NCBI RefSeq assembly: GCF_002078875.1
Contig: NC_034410.1
Location: 38,282,145 to 38,346,144 of the forward strand
DNA from: Numida meleagris
Taxonomy: Eukaryota > Chordata > Aves > Galliformes > Numididae
Direction of reading: 5' to 3'
DNA length: 64,000 nucleotides
This document shows positions 25,201 through 39,329 of the stretch, one piece after another. Positions within the stretch are counted from its first letter, which is position 1, and each line of letters starts with the position of its first letter. The position numbers were made by a program, and so were the translations under genes. Under the pieces are notes generated by a model. It worked only from the letters and a program-made list of their open reading frames with translations. It searched no databases and was not told the origin of the DNA.

Positions 25201-28200
25201 CAGTGTTCTTTTGGCTATGCTGATTTTTTGCCATTTCTTTTTTCACAACAATTTTTTGGAGCCTTCAAATTTCTACTTTCTGCATATCACTTATCTTCTT
25301 GAAAGAATTCCTGCTCTTTTTCATGTTCCATTTTAAATCAAGTCCCACCTACAGCACATTCTGATATTTCTGAGCTGTCACTTCTACCTATGATTCATTT
25401 TTGCATGTTTTGTCATTCCTAATTTTGCAGTTTCTAGAAGTGGCTGAGCAAGATGGCAGGTGATAGAAAGTTCTGCAGGAGAGAAGGAAGAAAACATCTT
25501 GTATTTCTCAGTGAGCTAAATTGCAGGCTGTGACATTTTCAACAGTCCATATGGAGGTGATCAAAACGTCTCTAAAGGACAGCAAATGCATCCCCATGGA
25601 GATTGGAATATGCATATATAAGACACTTCAATCACTTTTCTATTGCCTATTGCCTGGCATTTCTGCTTAGACTGTGTTTTCTATGAGTTGAGAATTTTTT
25701 AGTCCTTCAAGGCAGAGAAGGAAACTTTAATCATTGGGCTGACTGAACTTACATATTCCGGACATTGGAATGGCCATAGTTGCAGCGGAACTCTGCAAAA
25801 TATATTTTTATTGATGCTGTCTTTAGCTTGAACAATCGACCAAGCAATTTTCAAAAATAATTTCTGGGTTGAAATCAGATAAGAAAACTCAAATCTCCAA
25901 GATTAAAAGAAGTAGAACAGGCAAATATGATACTTCCAAATACTGAATCTTGCAATTGCTCTGCTGATTTGGGACAACATTCAGATGTTATATGCATTGC
26001 ATTGAGTCTATCATCTTTACTTTCTTGTTGTTGTTTTCTTTGCTTGTTTAAACAGAAGAGTCTCTAACCAATGTCTTGTATGTTTGCATTCTCATACTGA
26101 CTTCTGTCTTTCATTTCCAGATTGATAGGACACTGTGAGGATCCAGTTAAGCTAGATATTAGTTCAAATTCACGAGTCTAGACTCATTAGTTAGCCTCAC
26201 AATAACCACATTTTGCTTTTTAGATGCAAGCTATAAAGATAATTGCTTAAATTTCACACTGCTTTCTTCACTGTCAGTTACTATATACCTCCTCTTTTTG
26301 ACGTATCTTGGAACTGTTTCAATATGAAGTGTAGGCAGGGGTGTCATTAACAATTTGATATATGTACACATGCTACTTTTACTGCATCCTAGTCTATCTT
26401 ATCCTACCATAGTCAATCAAATTTTGCTTCTCTCTGCAGTAAAAAAAGTATAGGGACTGCTTGCATCTTGAAGGTGCTGGTCAATACCAGCTTCTTTTCA
26501 GGACTATTCCCATTGAGGTTAATGCGAACAATTTTTTCTTGATATTTCTGAAAGTCATTCTTCAAATCTTTCTTTCTGAGAACAGCACCTTAGAAGCAGA
26601 AGCAGTTTAGAGATACCAACAGTGCACACTGTGATATAAGGGGTTACAGCTGCATATATGCCCGCTTAGCCCACATCTCTAGGAGAGCAGCCTCATCTCC
26701 AATGCTGTAACACGTGGGGCAGTTCCACCCATCTGAAAAAAGTGCTGGCTGGAGGTTCTCGAGACAGATTCACATCCAAGACTAGAAAAGGAAAAGAAAG
26801 ATCAAAGCTGTGTTGCTCCTGTACCTCAGAGACCTGTTCAGAGATGTGGCCTATTAGCCCAAGTGCTGTGTAGTACCGACATGACTACATTAAATTTCCC
26901 GGATTTTCTGCACAGTGCTTCTCTGTACGGATGTGGTATTTCTAGGATCTCACACACACATATGTCTGCGTGTTTGTTTTGTCAGACACTTCCCCTGGAA
27001 AGCAGATCTTCAGACACGTAGAAACAGGAGATAAAAGCTAAATTGGTAATGCTGGCAAGCTATCCCTGAGTTAGAAAGCAGCCTCCCACTCATGGTCAAA
27101 CACTGGTATGTTTCACCCAGACCAGGCTGCCACTCAGAGCTCAATGCAGAAATAAATGCCTCACATAGTCATGAAATATTATGGGCTTTTGAAAGCCAGC
27201 GTAAGTGCTGTTTTTGAGGTGAATTAGTCAGCCTGAGATCTGCTTGAAAATTGAAGCAGATGAAGTATTTTCTCTGCACGCCAGTACACTGTAATAGAAT
27301 GAACTTTTTATTTCCTAAGTATTGCATAAAGGAATTCCAAACCCATCAAGGTAAAGGCCTACCTGCTACAGAGGAAGATAGTTGTTAAAGACAATTGGGT
27401 CCCAAGGTTTGAAATGGAATGAGGTGAACAAGCTTCTCAAATGCAAGGAATATATCTAGGAAAAATATGCTGGAGGAGAACTTTAGAAATAGCTCAGCAT
27501 ATCATTTCTAGAGAAGTAACAGTCATCAAAGGATCACAGATTTCTCTAGAGGAATAAGAACCTTGTAACTTTCAGAATGTTGGGTCAAATCTCTTTTTTG
27601 CTTGTATACAAAATATGTATCCATAAAGTAATCAAAGGATGCTGATTTCAGGTATGAGGTTAAAGACAGAAGACTTCAGAATACTGAATGCCATAGTGCC
27701 TACTCTCACATTAAAGGCTGCTTCATTTTCAAACTACAGCAAAGTCATAAGCAAACCTTTTAAACATGGTGTTCTTTCTCTTGCATATGCCACTCAGCTA
27801 GTAAAAGTAGATTACACAAGTTCATTTCTGTCTTTGAGGCTGTTTTTCTTGGTTGGGCTTTCACTCCTTGCTTAATGACTTGGCCAGGAGTCACCAAACC
27901 CACGTAAACCAGCAAATTCAGCTCCTGTGCCAAAAAGCTGAGTGATGTAAAATATGGAGAATGAACATGTGCTGGGGGCTCAGGACTAAATATGCATTGG
28001 CTTGGTTCAGAAACCTGCCCTTTATCAGCAGGACTCTTGTGAGATCAGTGACAATTATAACGGAGTCCTTGCGCAGTGGTGGAACAACACAGTGCAGTAT
28101 GTGCACATCTTCTGCTTATATACTTAATTTAAGCTCTGTTTAGTTTGTCACAGAAGGCCCATTACTGGAGGTTATTCTCCATTACATTCAGGCTACTTTC

Positions 28201-30739
28201 CAGGAAAGCCTCATTCAGTTCTGTTGAAGAAGTGAAGAAATTATTTCTGGGGAAAAAAATGTGGTTCATCTTGACTTCCAGAGATGGTATCATTATATGT
28301 ACACATGATTCAGAAACATTGTCTGAAAAGAAACAAAGCAAAATCAAACTAATTTTCCAAGATTTTCACATGTAGGATCCTGAAAACAGAATAGCACTTC
28401 CGATTAAATAGCTTTTTACCTTTTCCTTGTCAGTGAAATGCTGAGGGCACAAAGCACCTGCCAGAAGTCTCTCAAGAGCTACCTATGTAAAGATGATATT
28501 TGAAACATGGTTTCTCTAGCAGTCAGTCTGTCTTTGTCAGTAACATAGCCTTTTCTCTTTATCTCCACTTCATATTGTATCTGCCTTCCTCACAGGTTCC
28601 TTTGCATTTCCACTCCTGTCTTCCCATCTGCCCTACACTGGCAGCTCTTTAAATAACCACAGCTGTTATTTGGTGACTTTTAGCAGAGAGAGCTGAGCAT
28701 AATTTGCAATATATTTCCCAGTAAATTCATTAGGCAAGGGGAACAAATTTTTTCTATTACATCAGCCCTTACACACAGAACCATCATTTCATTTTCCATT
28801 TTAAATTTAAATCTACTTCAAAACTTTCCATATCGTATTACATTAGACCCTGCCGTTCTGTGCTGCTTATAAATGGCAGAAGGAAATTGTGAGTAGCAGG
28901 CTAATGGCCTAATTTATAGATGTGCCAGGGCAGCTGGAAATCAGGTTTCTTCAATGACCATTATATGGGAGCATTTTCTATTTTAAGATCAAATCCTGAG
29001 GCAACTTTCTGGAACTTAGCTACAGAAGGACTCTTCCAGCTGCTAGAGTGGCATCCAAAAGCGTGTAGCACTTTGTGAAGTTGCCTTTGACCACTTGGAG
29101 ACATCCTTGGTTATTTTGCCTTATTTTTTGTGTTTTTTTTTTCTCAGCTTCCTCTCAGCAAATGCTCTTCCTTCTTGCTTGCTTAGTAAGGATGTTACAG
29201 GTAGGTGAAGAACACATCTCCCACCTTCAAGACACTGGGGACAGCAAAACTGCAAACTGCTATTATCTGCTAGCAGTAATGGCTTCCTTTTAAAATGGAC
29301 CATTGCACAAGAGTGAGGAATAATCTAATTCTCTTCATACTTTATCAGCCACTGAAGACATTAAGTCTGTAAGAAAAGGCATTAGGGAAGGTAGAACTAA
29401 GCACTTTTGCCTGTCCTAGGAGACTAAAATTGACATTGCTCTGACTCATCTCAGCTGACTCTGCTCTGTTATACAGCATTTTCACCCACATAAAGTAGAG
29501 AAAAGAGGTCTCCTGGTGTTGCCCTGCACTGGCACACCGCTTCTGGAACAGCAGCAAGGGTGCTTGTTATGTGGTGATGCAACACACCTTTACGGTTCTC
29601 TTGGAAGGGATCTTGATCTTAGGGACTTGGATGTTTTCTGTTGAATGTTGTGGAGCTCTCCTGGTTACGTGCCCTCTTCGGACAACACTTCTGCAAGATC
29701 TGAAATTTCCATTGCCACAGGTTCTGTGCTGATCTGCCCTAGCTGCTACCAGGTGCCTGTCCATGGAGCGTTACGTTTGTTTTACTCAACAGATAGCAAG
29801 AGGAAAATTTCAGATGTTACAGAATACTTTGTCTTCAGTCTTTAGGAAAGCTTTTTTTTAAATTGTGAGAGGCAAGCTGAGGGCAAGACTCTCCATTGCA
29901 GGAAGGTAGAGATGGTCTTCGTGTCTATATCAGAGTTGTCTCTACTCTGTTTATGGGTGTCCCAAGTCCTGCATGAACTCAGCATTCAGACTGGCTGACA
30001 CAGAACAGCAAAAGAAGCTGTCTCTAAGATGGACAACAGGCCAATACTCAAAAATCCCAGGAAGTTTTGGGAAAATAATGCTAAAAATGTAGCCATTCTA
30101 CAAACAAAAGGGGTAAAACTGGCTCTTCACTTAATTTCCAATAAGGAAAATCCTTCAACGACTAGCTGAAGAACAGCAGAAACTAAGGCTGAATTATTTA
30201 GAGATAAACCTGAGTCTGTGTGATCACCGAAAACTCATCTTACTCATAGAAACTCCATTTAATCTCTGCCTGTCATAGCCTGCAGTTTCTTTCCCAGTTT
30301 CACTGCAAGTCTTCTGTCCTCTCTGATAATGCAATAACCCTCCTGGTCTTTGCTTATTTACAGCTGTTCAAACCACCTCTATAGTACAACAAAGTTTGTG
30401 TGCATCTTCCCATTGAGCCCGTTTCTTTTTCCTTCCTGATCTATAGCCTCTGTCTGCCTTGGGAAATGAAACCCAGCGGTTCAGATGATTTTTCTTCCTG
30501 CCTCCATCTGCTGCTGAATACACGTGTTGCAAGTTAAGGAGCTATGAATGACGGAGTGCATGCAATTTTAGCTTAATGACAGTTGGTTAAAGAGTGATGG
30601 GTCCGAAAGGAAAGTACAAAAGCCTTTGAGTTTAGTATGTTGAGGGAGCCAGAATTTGCACCTAAAGAACTATGCATTAGGAGAGAAAGAACTTGAGGAC
30701 TAGCGGAAGATTTAAAGTTTGAGAGTGGGATTAAGATAT
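22206..30739. other. Gene-free, unique-looking DNA
   Basis: About 8.5 kb without a recognisable repeat or exon. The largest open frame is minus-strand 22509-22865 (118 codons), Cys- and Phe-rich, with no recognised family. Splice-like and AATAAA words occur, but nothing beyond what AT-rich DNA is expected to hold. Confidence 0.5.
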
Positions 30740-31201
30740 ATTGATTGACAGGCTGAAAGATTTGGGGCTGCTCAGTTTGGAGAAGAGAAGTCTCCAGGGA
30801 GACCTGGTAGCAACCTTTCAGTATCTAAAGAGGGGCTTTAGGAAAAAAGGGAACAGACTTTTTAGCAGTGTCTATTGTGATAGGAAAAGGGGAAATCTCC
30901 CCTATTTTAGTACCAGTAGACTAGTACAGATGTTGACATATATTAAAACTAGAATAGGGGGCATTTAGATTGGAAATAAGGAAGAAGTTTTCTACAATAA
31001 AGATGGTGAGGCAGTGGAACAGCTTGCCCAGACATGTGGCAGGTGCCCTATCCCTGGAGACATTCAAGGTCAGGCTGGAGGGGCTCTGAGTAACCTGATG
31101 TAGCTGTAGGCCTCCCTCTTCACTGCAGGGGAGTTGGACTAGATGGCCTTTAAGGACCCTTCAAACTTGAACAATTCTATGATTCTAAAATTCTGTGATT
31201 T
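30740..31201 (+). mobile_element. CR1 LINE 3' end, plus strand
   Basis: Sense CR1 sequence from 'gggctgctcagtttggagaa' (LFSLEKR region) through 'ctccagggagacctggtagc', 'gaggcagtggaacagcttgc', 'ccctggagacattcaaggtc', 'aggctggaggggctctgagt' and 'gttggactagatggccttta' to the terminus 'tctatgattctaaaattctg'. The 75-codon open frame (30741-30968) encodes a recognisable ORF2 tail (LGLLSLEKRSLQGDLVATFQ). Between about 30903 and 30963 the expected CR1 sequence is replaced or expanded by an AT-rich stretch. The copy is 5'-truncated to about 460 bp. Confidence 0.93.
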
Positions 31202-34200
31202 TTGGATGTCTGTAGGGAGGCAAAATCATTTCTCTGATGAATCAAATCAGATAGAGGCTCTTAACTCCATTGATCTGTTTATTAATAAAGTTTTAGTAAG
31301 ACCCTTGATAGGCAGAATAGCTCTGATCAGGTTCATGCTTCTCTAACTTGGACACAGACTCAGACCATGGTTATTCCATGCTGTGCTTCACTGCTTCTGA
31401 AAACGCTAAAAGCAGGTTTTCTGATGCCCCTAACTTGTTTGGTTTCAGAACATTCTGCATTCTGTAAATTCTCTAATTTGTCTTTTCAAATGGAAAAGAA
31501 CACTAGAGTGCCATTACTACTCATGACCCCATAAACATCTTTTGTTCACAGGCTAGACAAGATATCTTCAGACAAACTGGCATCCCTCCAGTCATGATCT
31601 TTCTACTTGACTGATTCATGTCTCCCAAGTCTGAAGCATTAATCAGGAACCAATCAAACAGACTCTAAAAGAGGCAGAAAAGAAAACAATGAATCAAACA
31701 TATTTTGAGTTTCTGGTTACTCATTATTTATAGTGAAATGGAGACTGACATTTATCTGGGAGTTTTTCCACATTATTTCCCATAATGAGTGGATTTTGAT
31801 GCCTAACCATTCAATGACATCATCACCACAAGCAAAGATGAGAGACACTGTTCAAGAAAAATAATTCTGCAAGGAAAAATACAGAAAACATGCCTAACAG
31901 TATTGACTATAAGGAAGACTCTAGACATCACATTCACAGTTCCTTACTATAATTATAATAATAATTAATATTTGGCTTGTTATGCTAAATAATTGAGATG
32001 CCAGTACTTAAGGACAGAAGAAATGACAGCAGGGAGAAAGGATGACATGTCATCACTATCACAACCCTTCCCTGCTGCTGGCACTTTCTACAGATTCTGT
32101 GCTCTGGCAATGAATTCTATAACTTTAATACAATTCTAATTGCATTATGAGATTTGAAAATATCCTCTCACAAACAAATGCTGTTCTGAGCTGAATTCAA
32201 TATAAAATGTGCTCATTGTGCCAAAACTAATAACTAAAAACAAGATTTATCTATCTTCTGGGAAATGCTTTTCGTAAGAGCACAGGTCCTGTGGTCTACT
32301 ACACCATCTTCCCTAAGGACCCAAGAATGATCTAACTAGGGTAAGCCAAAAGATTGTCCAGCCTAGTCTCCTCCCTCAAAAAGTACAGTGGACTTGGTGC
32401 CTGGAGAACTTTTCATGGAGCATGTCTTCAATATCTGTGCTAGAGAGTCTTTCTTTACCATAGGCAGCATCCAGACTATCAAGACTGAGAGCCAGCTTTT
32501 CATCATGCCCCATGTCAGCTCTTCTAGACCTTGTTTTACTTTCCACCACTGTTACATTCCTCTGGCAATAACAGCCACAACTTCTTGAAGGAATAAACAC
32601 TTCCCTCTTTCTTTCTCTCTTTCTCTCTTCCTTTCTCTCTTTCAGGGGAGAAGGGGGTAGGGAGGAGAATATAGGGAGGAGGAAATTCGTCACACATCCT
32701 CAGTGCTTTTGTCTATGGCAAACCATAAAGTAATTGCTGCCAGTCCATCGTCTCCACATCAGAAATTATTCAATCAACCTTTTCATTCCCCTTCCCACCA
32801 CCATTTTTTTCAAGCTAGCAAGTGCTAGCCCATTCAGTCCCACTTTTCAGGAAAGCTATTCAGCAGTCATATAACAGCTCTGACTTCTTACCTTTTTTTT
32901 TGTCCAGCAGAGGCTGGAACATGTGGAACCAGTATGGATGTTGACATATGCTTCTCTTGGCTTCTGGACAGAAAGAAGGGGAAAGCTGTTGCTGTGTTCA
33001 GCACCACACTTTTGGTTGTCTCTTTGACAGTGCCCCCCAGCTAGAAATATAGGAGCTGAAAAGGGAGAGACAGAGGGAGGAGTTAGTGTCACTTGTCTGC
33101 ATGACGTGGACAAGAGGAGCATAAAGCTGAACAATAACTCAAAGACTGAGCTGATAATTAATGGTAGATGAAGTTTCTCAGCTCCCTGGAAACTTTTATC
33201 ATATTTATTATATTTATTTATTATTACTCTAGGCCTCTTCCAAAATAAAACAAATCTTGCAGACTGTTGGCAGAAGCATCTTCCAGCTTACCCTGAAAAG
33301 TGGATATGCACAGGGACAGAAACATTAGTAAAATGCAAATTAAAGCACTAAGAATATGCATTATCTAAACGAAAATTAAGCAACATAGAAAAACAAATTT
33401 TTCTGATGGGTTGATTCCCATTTTCTTTCAAAAAGCCACAAGACATGTGAATATTTCAGACATGAAAAGTAGCCTTCCCAGCCATTTCAGAGATACTATC
33501 TGCTCTGCTGCATTCTCTGTTTCCACAAACCCAAATTTGTTCCAAGGACTCCATGCCAGCCCAGCCCTTTTCTGTTTGCCTGACTTATGCCTGGCACTAG
33601 AGACCACATGCAGCTAAGGCATGAGCTTGGCCATCATTGTACTACAGTTAATTCTTTTACAAATGATTTTCATGTCATACATCTGAACCTACACTCAATT
33701 TTGTATGCTTGAAGTATGCAATGCCAATGAATCCGGCCTATCAGAAATGTTGTAATTTTTTGCTTAAACATATTTTTAATTAAAAACAAATATTAGATTT
33801 TCTAATTTATCCTTCTATTTCCTGGTATGTTTGCTTCACATTTTCAGACTTTGTTCCACAACAAGTAAGTAAGTCCTAAAGCAAACTCTGAAACTGGGCT
33901 TTTCTATTCATCATCTGTCAGTGGCTTATTCAAGGCAGTGACTAAGCTCTGTCCTTGGTAGCTGAACCTATCAGGCTGCTGGGGATCAGATCATATGAAA
34001 ATCCATTCTCTCATATTTTATAAAGAGTCCAAGAGAGATTTTAGATAAATACCTATTTCATAGCTTTTAAGTTTTACCCAACATCTCTTGAAATGTGAAA
34101 ACTCACCCACGCATCAGTACCTGCAGTACTTTTTCACTGGCAGAGGAGGGCATTAGGAAAGGGAAGAAATATTTCATGCCTTAAATAAAATTCTGTTTTC

Positions 34201-37200
34201 TTTGAAGGAACATTCTAGGAAAGAAGAAATAAAAATAGAGTTTTGTTTGTGTCTTTCTGATGTCTGGCAGTCTTCTAAAACTGGAGTTGGTAGCAGGAGA
34301 GTAGGAGACGTCTGGGTTTGAATACCTGTTACACACAGCAGACCTTCAGCTTCTGTTTTGCTGTATGAAATCTGATTAAACAAAAAATCAAAGTCAGGTA
34401 ACTTCTCTAGGAAACTGCAGGATATCAGATATTCCCACAACAGCAAGACAAGGAGCTGACACATTCGCCTGTTCACCTTGGTCATTTTCCAACACACGCA
34501 GATTCTTTTTTCTTCCTGTTTTGTCTCTGTTGTGCACAGGAGCACAAACAAACACACACCGAAAGCTCAAATAACTTCTTTGCTTTTCCATTCATATGCT
34601 AAACAGGCAACCACGACGGAAGTTGTCTATCCATGTACATAACATTTTCCATATTCTTGGGAAGTAAAAATAAGCTATCATTAAAAAGAAAATCATTTGA
34701 TAAGAACACCTTGCTTCAAAAAGTGTTAGAATATGGGTACTGGCAAGTGTTCTCTCTGGAAGTTTCACTGCCATACTTAACAAACACCTTTTCTTCACTG
34801 GCTTAGGCACAAGATTAATGCAAAGCTGTATTAATTCCATTCTGTTCAAAACTCTTAAATTGTTCACACTACAGAAGCAGAGCCCATTTTTTTCTACTTT
34901 CCTCTAAAAAATATCTAGCCCATAGTCTCAGTCTGGATACTGGCCATGTAGATAACTAGATATTTGCTGTCAAGATGCCTTTGCTCCACATAAAAATTTT
35001 CCATTGTGTTTGATGATTTCCTTAAACAACAACTCCTTCCCAAAGCCTGAGCAATCCTCAGAAGGGCAATGATGAAAATCTATACATGTTTATATAAATA
35101 TATAGACGTATTCTAATACATAATCTGTATTTCTATATTGCTATATAATATTTTATATATACTTTTTTTTTTTTACAGAAACTGCATTTCCATTTATTCT
35201 TTCCATTTTTTCCCAGGATGAAAAGAAGGAAAGAACCTCTCATGACAGATTATTCACACATGTTAACATTGCTGGAAATTATTCAGATACCATGGTGATA
35301 GCTGAAGTAACAATACCTGTAGTAAAATTAATAAATTCACTGAAAGAACCTGATTTTTCACTCTGTTGCTATCTTTGTGTGTACTATTCTTGGTTATTTC
35401 TCAAATGGATGGAAAGCCTATAGAATGTGTTAAGTGCCGAGGGAATTTCCTTTTACCCATAGAACAAGTGCAAAAATTACTGAGAAGTTCCCCTCTCCCC
35501 AGGGCTCTAACTCTGGTCTGGGTGGTCCTCCTTCAGGAGTCAAGGTGACTTCTTTCCAATCATTCTAGTCCTAGTGAGGCCACCCTTAAGGCAGCTAATT
35601 TAGAGGCAGCATGTCTAAAAACCCAAGTTAACCTACAGAACATGAAAGTGCTTCCATGCTCTGAGGTTCACTATCCCAGCTGTTTCACGGCACCACCAGG
35701 TGCATCATCCCTCTTATGCCCTGATTTCCAAGACAGGTTTTCATGCAATCCTTCAATCTGAATAATGAAGACATATGGACTGTAGTACAAGGTGTATCTA
35801 TTCCAAGTATTGCCAGATTCACAGAAACCACCCACCCTGAAAGTAACATTCAGATGGGGGTTCAACAATTGTGTGTCCTGTTAACAATGCCCCAACCCAT
35901 CTTCTTGCTTATTAAATCTAATTACTATTGAATTATGTCACATTTCAAAGGCTATGCCATGATTAATTTTGCTAGCAGTTCTTCAGATTTCTCAAATGGA
36001 AAAAATTAGTTTTAAATATAAATGCTTACTCGTGGGTCTTGGCAAGTTGTTGCCACGTGTACACATAAAAGCTTGTTAATGACATGGTTTTATGTTAATT
36101 GTAATGATAAAAGCACAGAGAAAAAGCAGTCTCTTGGGTGCCACTGCAGTACAAAGAGTGCTTCTCACTTTCTGAGTTTTGTTTTTGCCAGAGGAAAAAG
36201 CCCTTGCACACCACAGAGCTCCGAATACTGCCCACTACATCCAGCTGTACATGATCGTCACTGCTCATTTAAGCATTCTGATCATTCATGGCCTGCTAGG
36301 CTCTACACTCCCCAGTGCACAGGTGACAGGCATCTGTCTGTGTCACCAGTTTCAAGAGCACAGATCTCTTGGCAGTGGCAGGAGAAGTTCAATAACCAAT
36401 CCACAACAAAACATTCAGAAATGAAGCGTCAGAGGCATTGACAAATGGCAGTGACACTCTGACAGCTGTCAACAGGGTCACACACCCAAACAAAGCTTTG
36501 TTGTGAGCAAGCTACAGAAGTCTGCTGCAGACAGGGGTTCTCCAAAGGAAAGTCAAGCAAAGGAACCACCAACCCTTCTTTGTTCTGAAGAAACATAAAT
36601 CTTTTAAGGTACTGTGGCTATCAGTGCATTTAAATAGAGATGGATTCAAACTTCCAGATTGAGATGCAGATCTGGATTACAATTCACAACTATACCTTTT
36701 TTCCTGCTCAAAAAATGCCTTTTCAGGTTTGTTCAGGAACTTGGGGCTGGCATTATCTCTATTGCACAGGCTTCACAACGCAAGAAAACTCTTGTTGGAA
36801 GCACACTGGAAAAGCAACAAATCCTGTGTCAGAGAGATTGCAACAGACCACACATTAATTGCCTTCTGGCAAACAAAACTCACAGGCTCAGAGGTTGTGT
36901 TTTCATGGAAACAATCCTAAACTGATGAGGAATGTCTTTACTGAACAGAGACCTTCTGAGGCAGCACTACAGGTGAAATTCAATACAGGCAATGAGGTAC
37001 TGGTATGCTGATTGTTTCCACTGAGTGTGCAAAGACTTTCCTCTTTCTCCTTGTACATACATGTCATAAACATGAACTTCTCACTCAAGCACTGAATCAG
37101 TTGTTGCATAATGATTACTTGTACCATTGAGGCCTAAATGTCATCAGCGCAGACTTCCTTTGGACTGTTGCCAAGGTCTTAATGGAAGCCTACCTAAAGT

Positions 37201-37740
37201 AGCCACCAAAAAAAACCATCAGATTTATAGAAGGCTGCACTCTGAACACCAACTGAAAGCTGAACCCCAGCTTTCCTAACTGGCTTGACTCTCTATACTT
37301 CTGGCTGACTCTTGAATACCAGACCTCAGTTTTTCCAGTCTTCCCATGCATTCTCACACTCCAGAGATTTCTCTGAACTTTTGACCTACTCAGTTTGTAT
37401 TTGTTTCCAGCACCCTAGTGGTAGATATTCACCTAGTCACAACTGCCCTAAAAGAGAACAAACATGTATTCAAGGAATTATTTTTTGGAACTCCCATCTG
37501 CAGCGGGGCAGACAGCAATATATCCCTGCTACGTGAAACTCATAGGTGGAACGCACCCTGTTAAGTATTATGCTGAGTGTGTAGGGGTCTAGGCTAAAAG
37601 TAAGTAAGGCAATGTGGGAAATATGGCTCCAGGTCGGGGGAGAAAACAATATCTATCTCCTGGAGTACTGGGAAAGAATCATAGTGCAGTGAGAAGGAAG
37701 AGGATGAGAAAGAATTACTCAGGGCAAAAGCAGAGCCCAT
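31202..37740. other. Gene-free stretch with several unassigned open frames
   Basis: No gene is recognised. Open frames include minus-strand 34174-34557 (127 codons), plus-strand 36022-36441 (139 codons) with an 81-codon frame overlapping it, and minus-strand 32376-32693 (105 codons). None shows a domain I can name. An AT-rich patch lies at about 35085-35175 and ends in a T run of 14 followed by acag. Confidence 0.5.
32601..32685. repeat. Polypyrimidine tract followed directly by a purine-rich tract
   Basis: Positions 32601-32643 are 43 consecutive pyrimidines made of TTTC/TCTC units. They are followed at 32644-32685 by an almost pure purine stretch (AGGGGAGAAGGGGG-type, with only a few T interruptions). 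Such tracts can adopt triplex or other non-B structures; that is a property of the class and was not tested here. Confidence 0.85.
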
Positions 37741-37866
37741 GAATCATAAAATCAAGAATCATAATTATTAAGGTTGGAAGAGATCACCTAGCCCAACCAT
37801 CAACCCATCATAACCATGCCCCCACTAAAAAATGTCTCTCAGTGTGACATCTACTCTTTTCTTGAA
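37741..37866 (-). mobile_element. CR1 LINE 3' end, minus strand, short
   Basis: The plus strand reads as antisense CR1: 'gaatcataaaatcaagaatc', 'aaggttggaagagatcacct', 'agcccaaccatcaacccatc', 'accatgcccccactaaaaaa', 'tgtctctcagtgtgacatct', ending near 'cttttcttga'. It is about 125 bp long, strongly 5'-truncated, and of the CR1 subtype whose 3' end carries 'tccaaccatcaaccca'. Confidence 0.9.
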
Positions 37867-39329
37867 AAGATCCAAGGATGATATGAGAGGCAGACCTAGA
37901 CTCAGATCTCTGTGATAGCATTTTTTTGAAGTGCTTCCTATCCCTTGACACAGACCAGACAAAGAGGAGAGGTCTTGCTGATTTAGCTTAAGGCATAATT
38001 CAAACAAACAGATTGGATTTATTGTGATTTGAGAAAGCCTGGGACAGAGGAACTCTGTAGAGAAAGAAATGTCTCTGTCCAAAATAAGAGGAATTATCTG
38101 TTCACATTTGAAATTAAAAGAACATAGAATATTTATTTAAAGATAAGACTTTTGAAAAGCCAAAAGTTATGAAGGTGGACAACCTGATGTAACAGATACT
38201 TGAAGGATTAAATTAAGGATTATATATTCAAATAAACTGTAACATTCAATCTGATAAAATTCCAAGAGGAATTAACAAATTACAGTCTCAAAAAGTACAA
38301 TTTCTCTTACTGTAGTTCTATTAAAATAGGTGACTGGCTTGAAATCACTTTCAAATACTTAACAATAAGCAAAAGGTCAGGTGGTAAACTGGAATATTTG
38401 GCTTTGTGTGATATATCTCAAAAAATATGGTGTATAACAGCACTGAAAATGATCTAGTTATATAGAAACAACACAGTAGTCACATCTATAAATGAGTATT
38501 TACATGCCAAAGAAAGCTGAGAGTCAAACAGGACAAAAAATATTAAAATTGTCAATAATATGCACTGAATCTATGCAGACTAAAATTTCCATGCCTAAAC
38601 TGAAAAGGGATATTATTATTACATTCTTAATCATCCAGAGGAGTGGCAGTTGTTGTGATATGCTAAAGAAAATGAGAGAGTGCAGAAGATTAATAATGGA
38701 GGAGATTTATCTCCATACATGTTTAGTAAACATCGCAGTGGAGTATAATAAACAATTTTACACATATTTAAACTACATTTACTCGCAACAACTAGAATCC
38801 AGAAGAGGAGAGATAATACTTGATTGTTTCCTGAGCACACTATTAGATTTGGATCAAAATAATACTGACATAGTGACCTTCCTTATTTAAATTCAATTTG
38901 TTCTTAGGAGACAACTCAGAAACAGTCACTGAAGTAACACAGTCTAAAAAGGAACAGCTATATAACAATAAGGAATCTTATTAGAAAATTAAAAGAACTA
39001 ATCCTGATATGAAGACATTTTAAGAGAGTAGAAACAGAGCAGAAGTAAAAGTTCAGAGGAAATATAAATCATCAATTTTTTTAGAATAACAAATTTGCAA
39101 AGGTTAGAAGCAGAAAGAACAATCTCAAAAAAGACACAAAAAAGAGCAAGTCACATTCATGTCAAAACCAGCATTTAATCGTGACACACTGAAGCATAGA
39201 ACATGATAGAACAGCAGCAACCTGCTAATGCAAATGACAACTTTGTCATCAAACACGAGACAGGAGGCTTCTGGCTCACGAACACTGTTGGTTTGATGGA
39301 TGATGGGGGCATGAAAGTGCACACCTGTA
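37867..39329. other. Gene-free stretch, possibly part of an old LINE
   Basis: A 132-codon plus-strand open frame (38492-38890) occurs here without a recognisable domain. Its A-rich, Lys/Ile-rich composition resembles that of the decayed CR1-type remnant directly downstream, so some of this interval may be an unalignable upstream part of that element. I cannot show this from wording alone. Confidence 0.35.

Noticed and set aside
32376..32693. 105-codon minus-strand frame with a protein-like, acidic C-terminal half
   Set aside because: Its N-terminal half is the translated purine/pyrimidine tract. The downstream 'ggctggacaatctttt' hints at a decayed LINE 3' end, but the similarity is too weak to call.
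34280..34420. MIR-like SINE core ('tctgggtttgaatacc' resembles a tRNA-derived B box)
   Set aside because: Only about 16 bases match well; the flanking MIR blocks are not convincing.
36022..36441. 139-codon plus-strand open frame, the longest one outside a recognised repeat
   Set aside because: No recognisable domain. Other frames are also open over the same DNA, and no promoter or splice context supports it.
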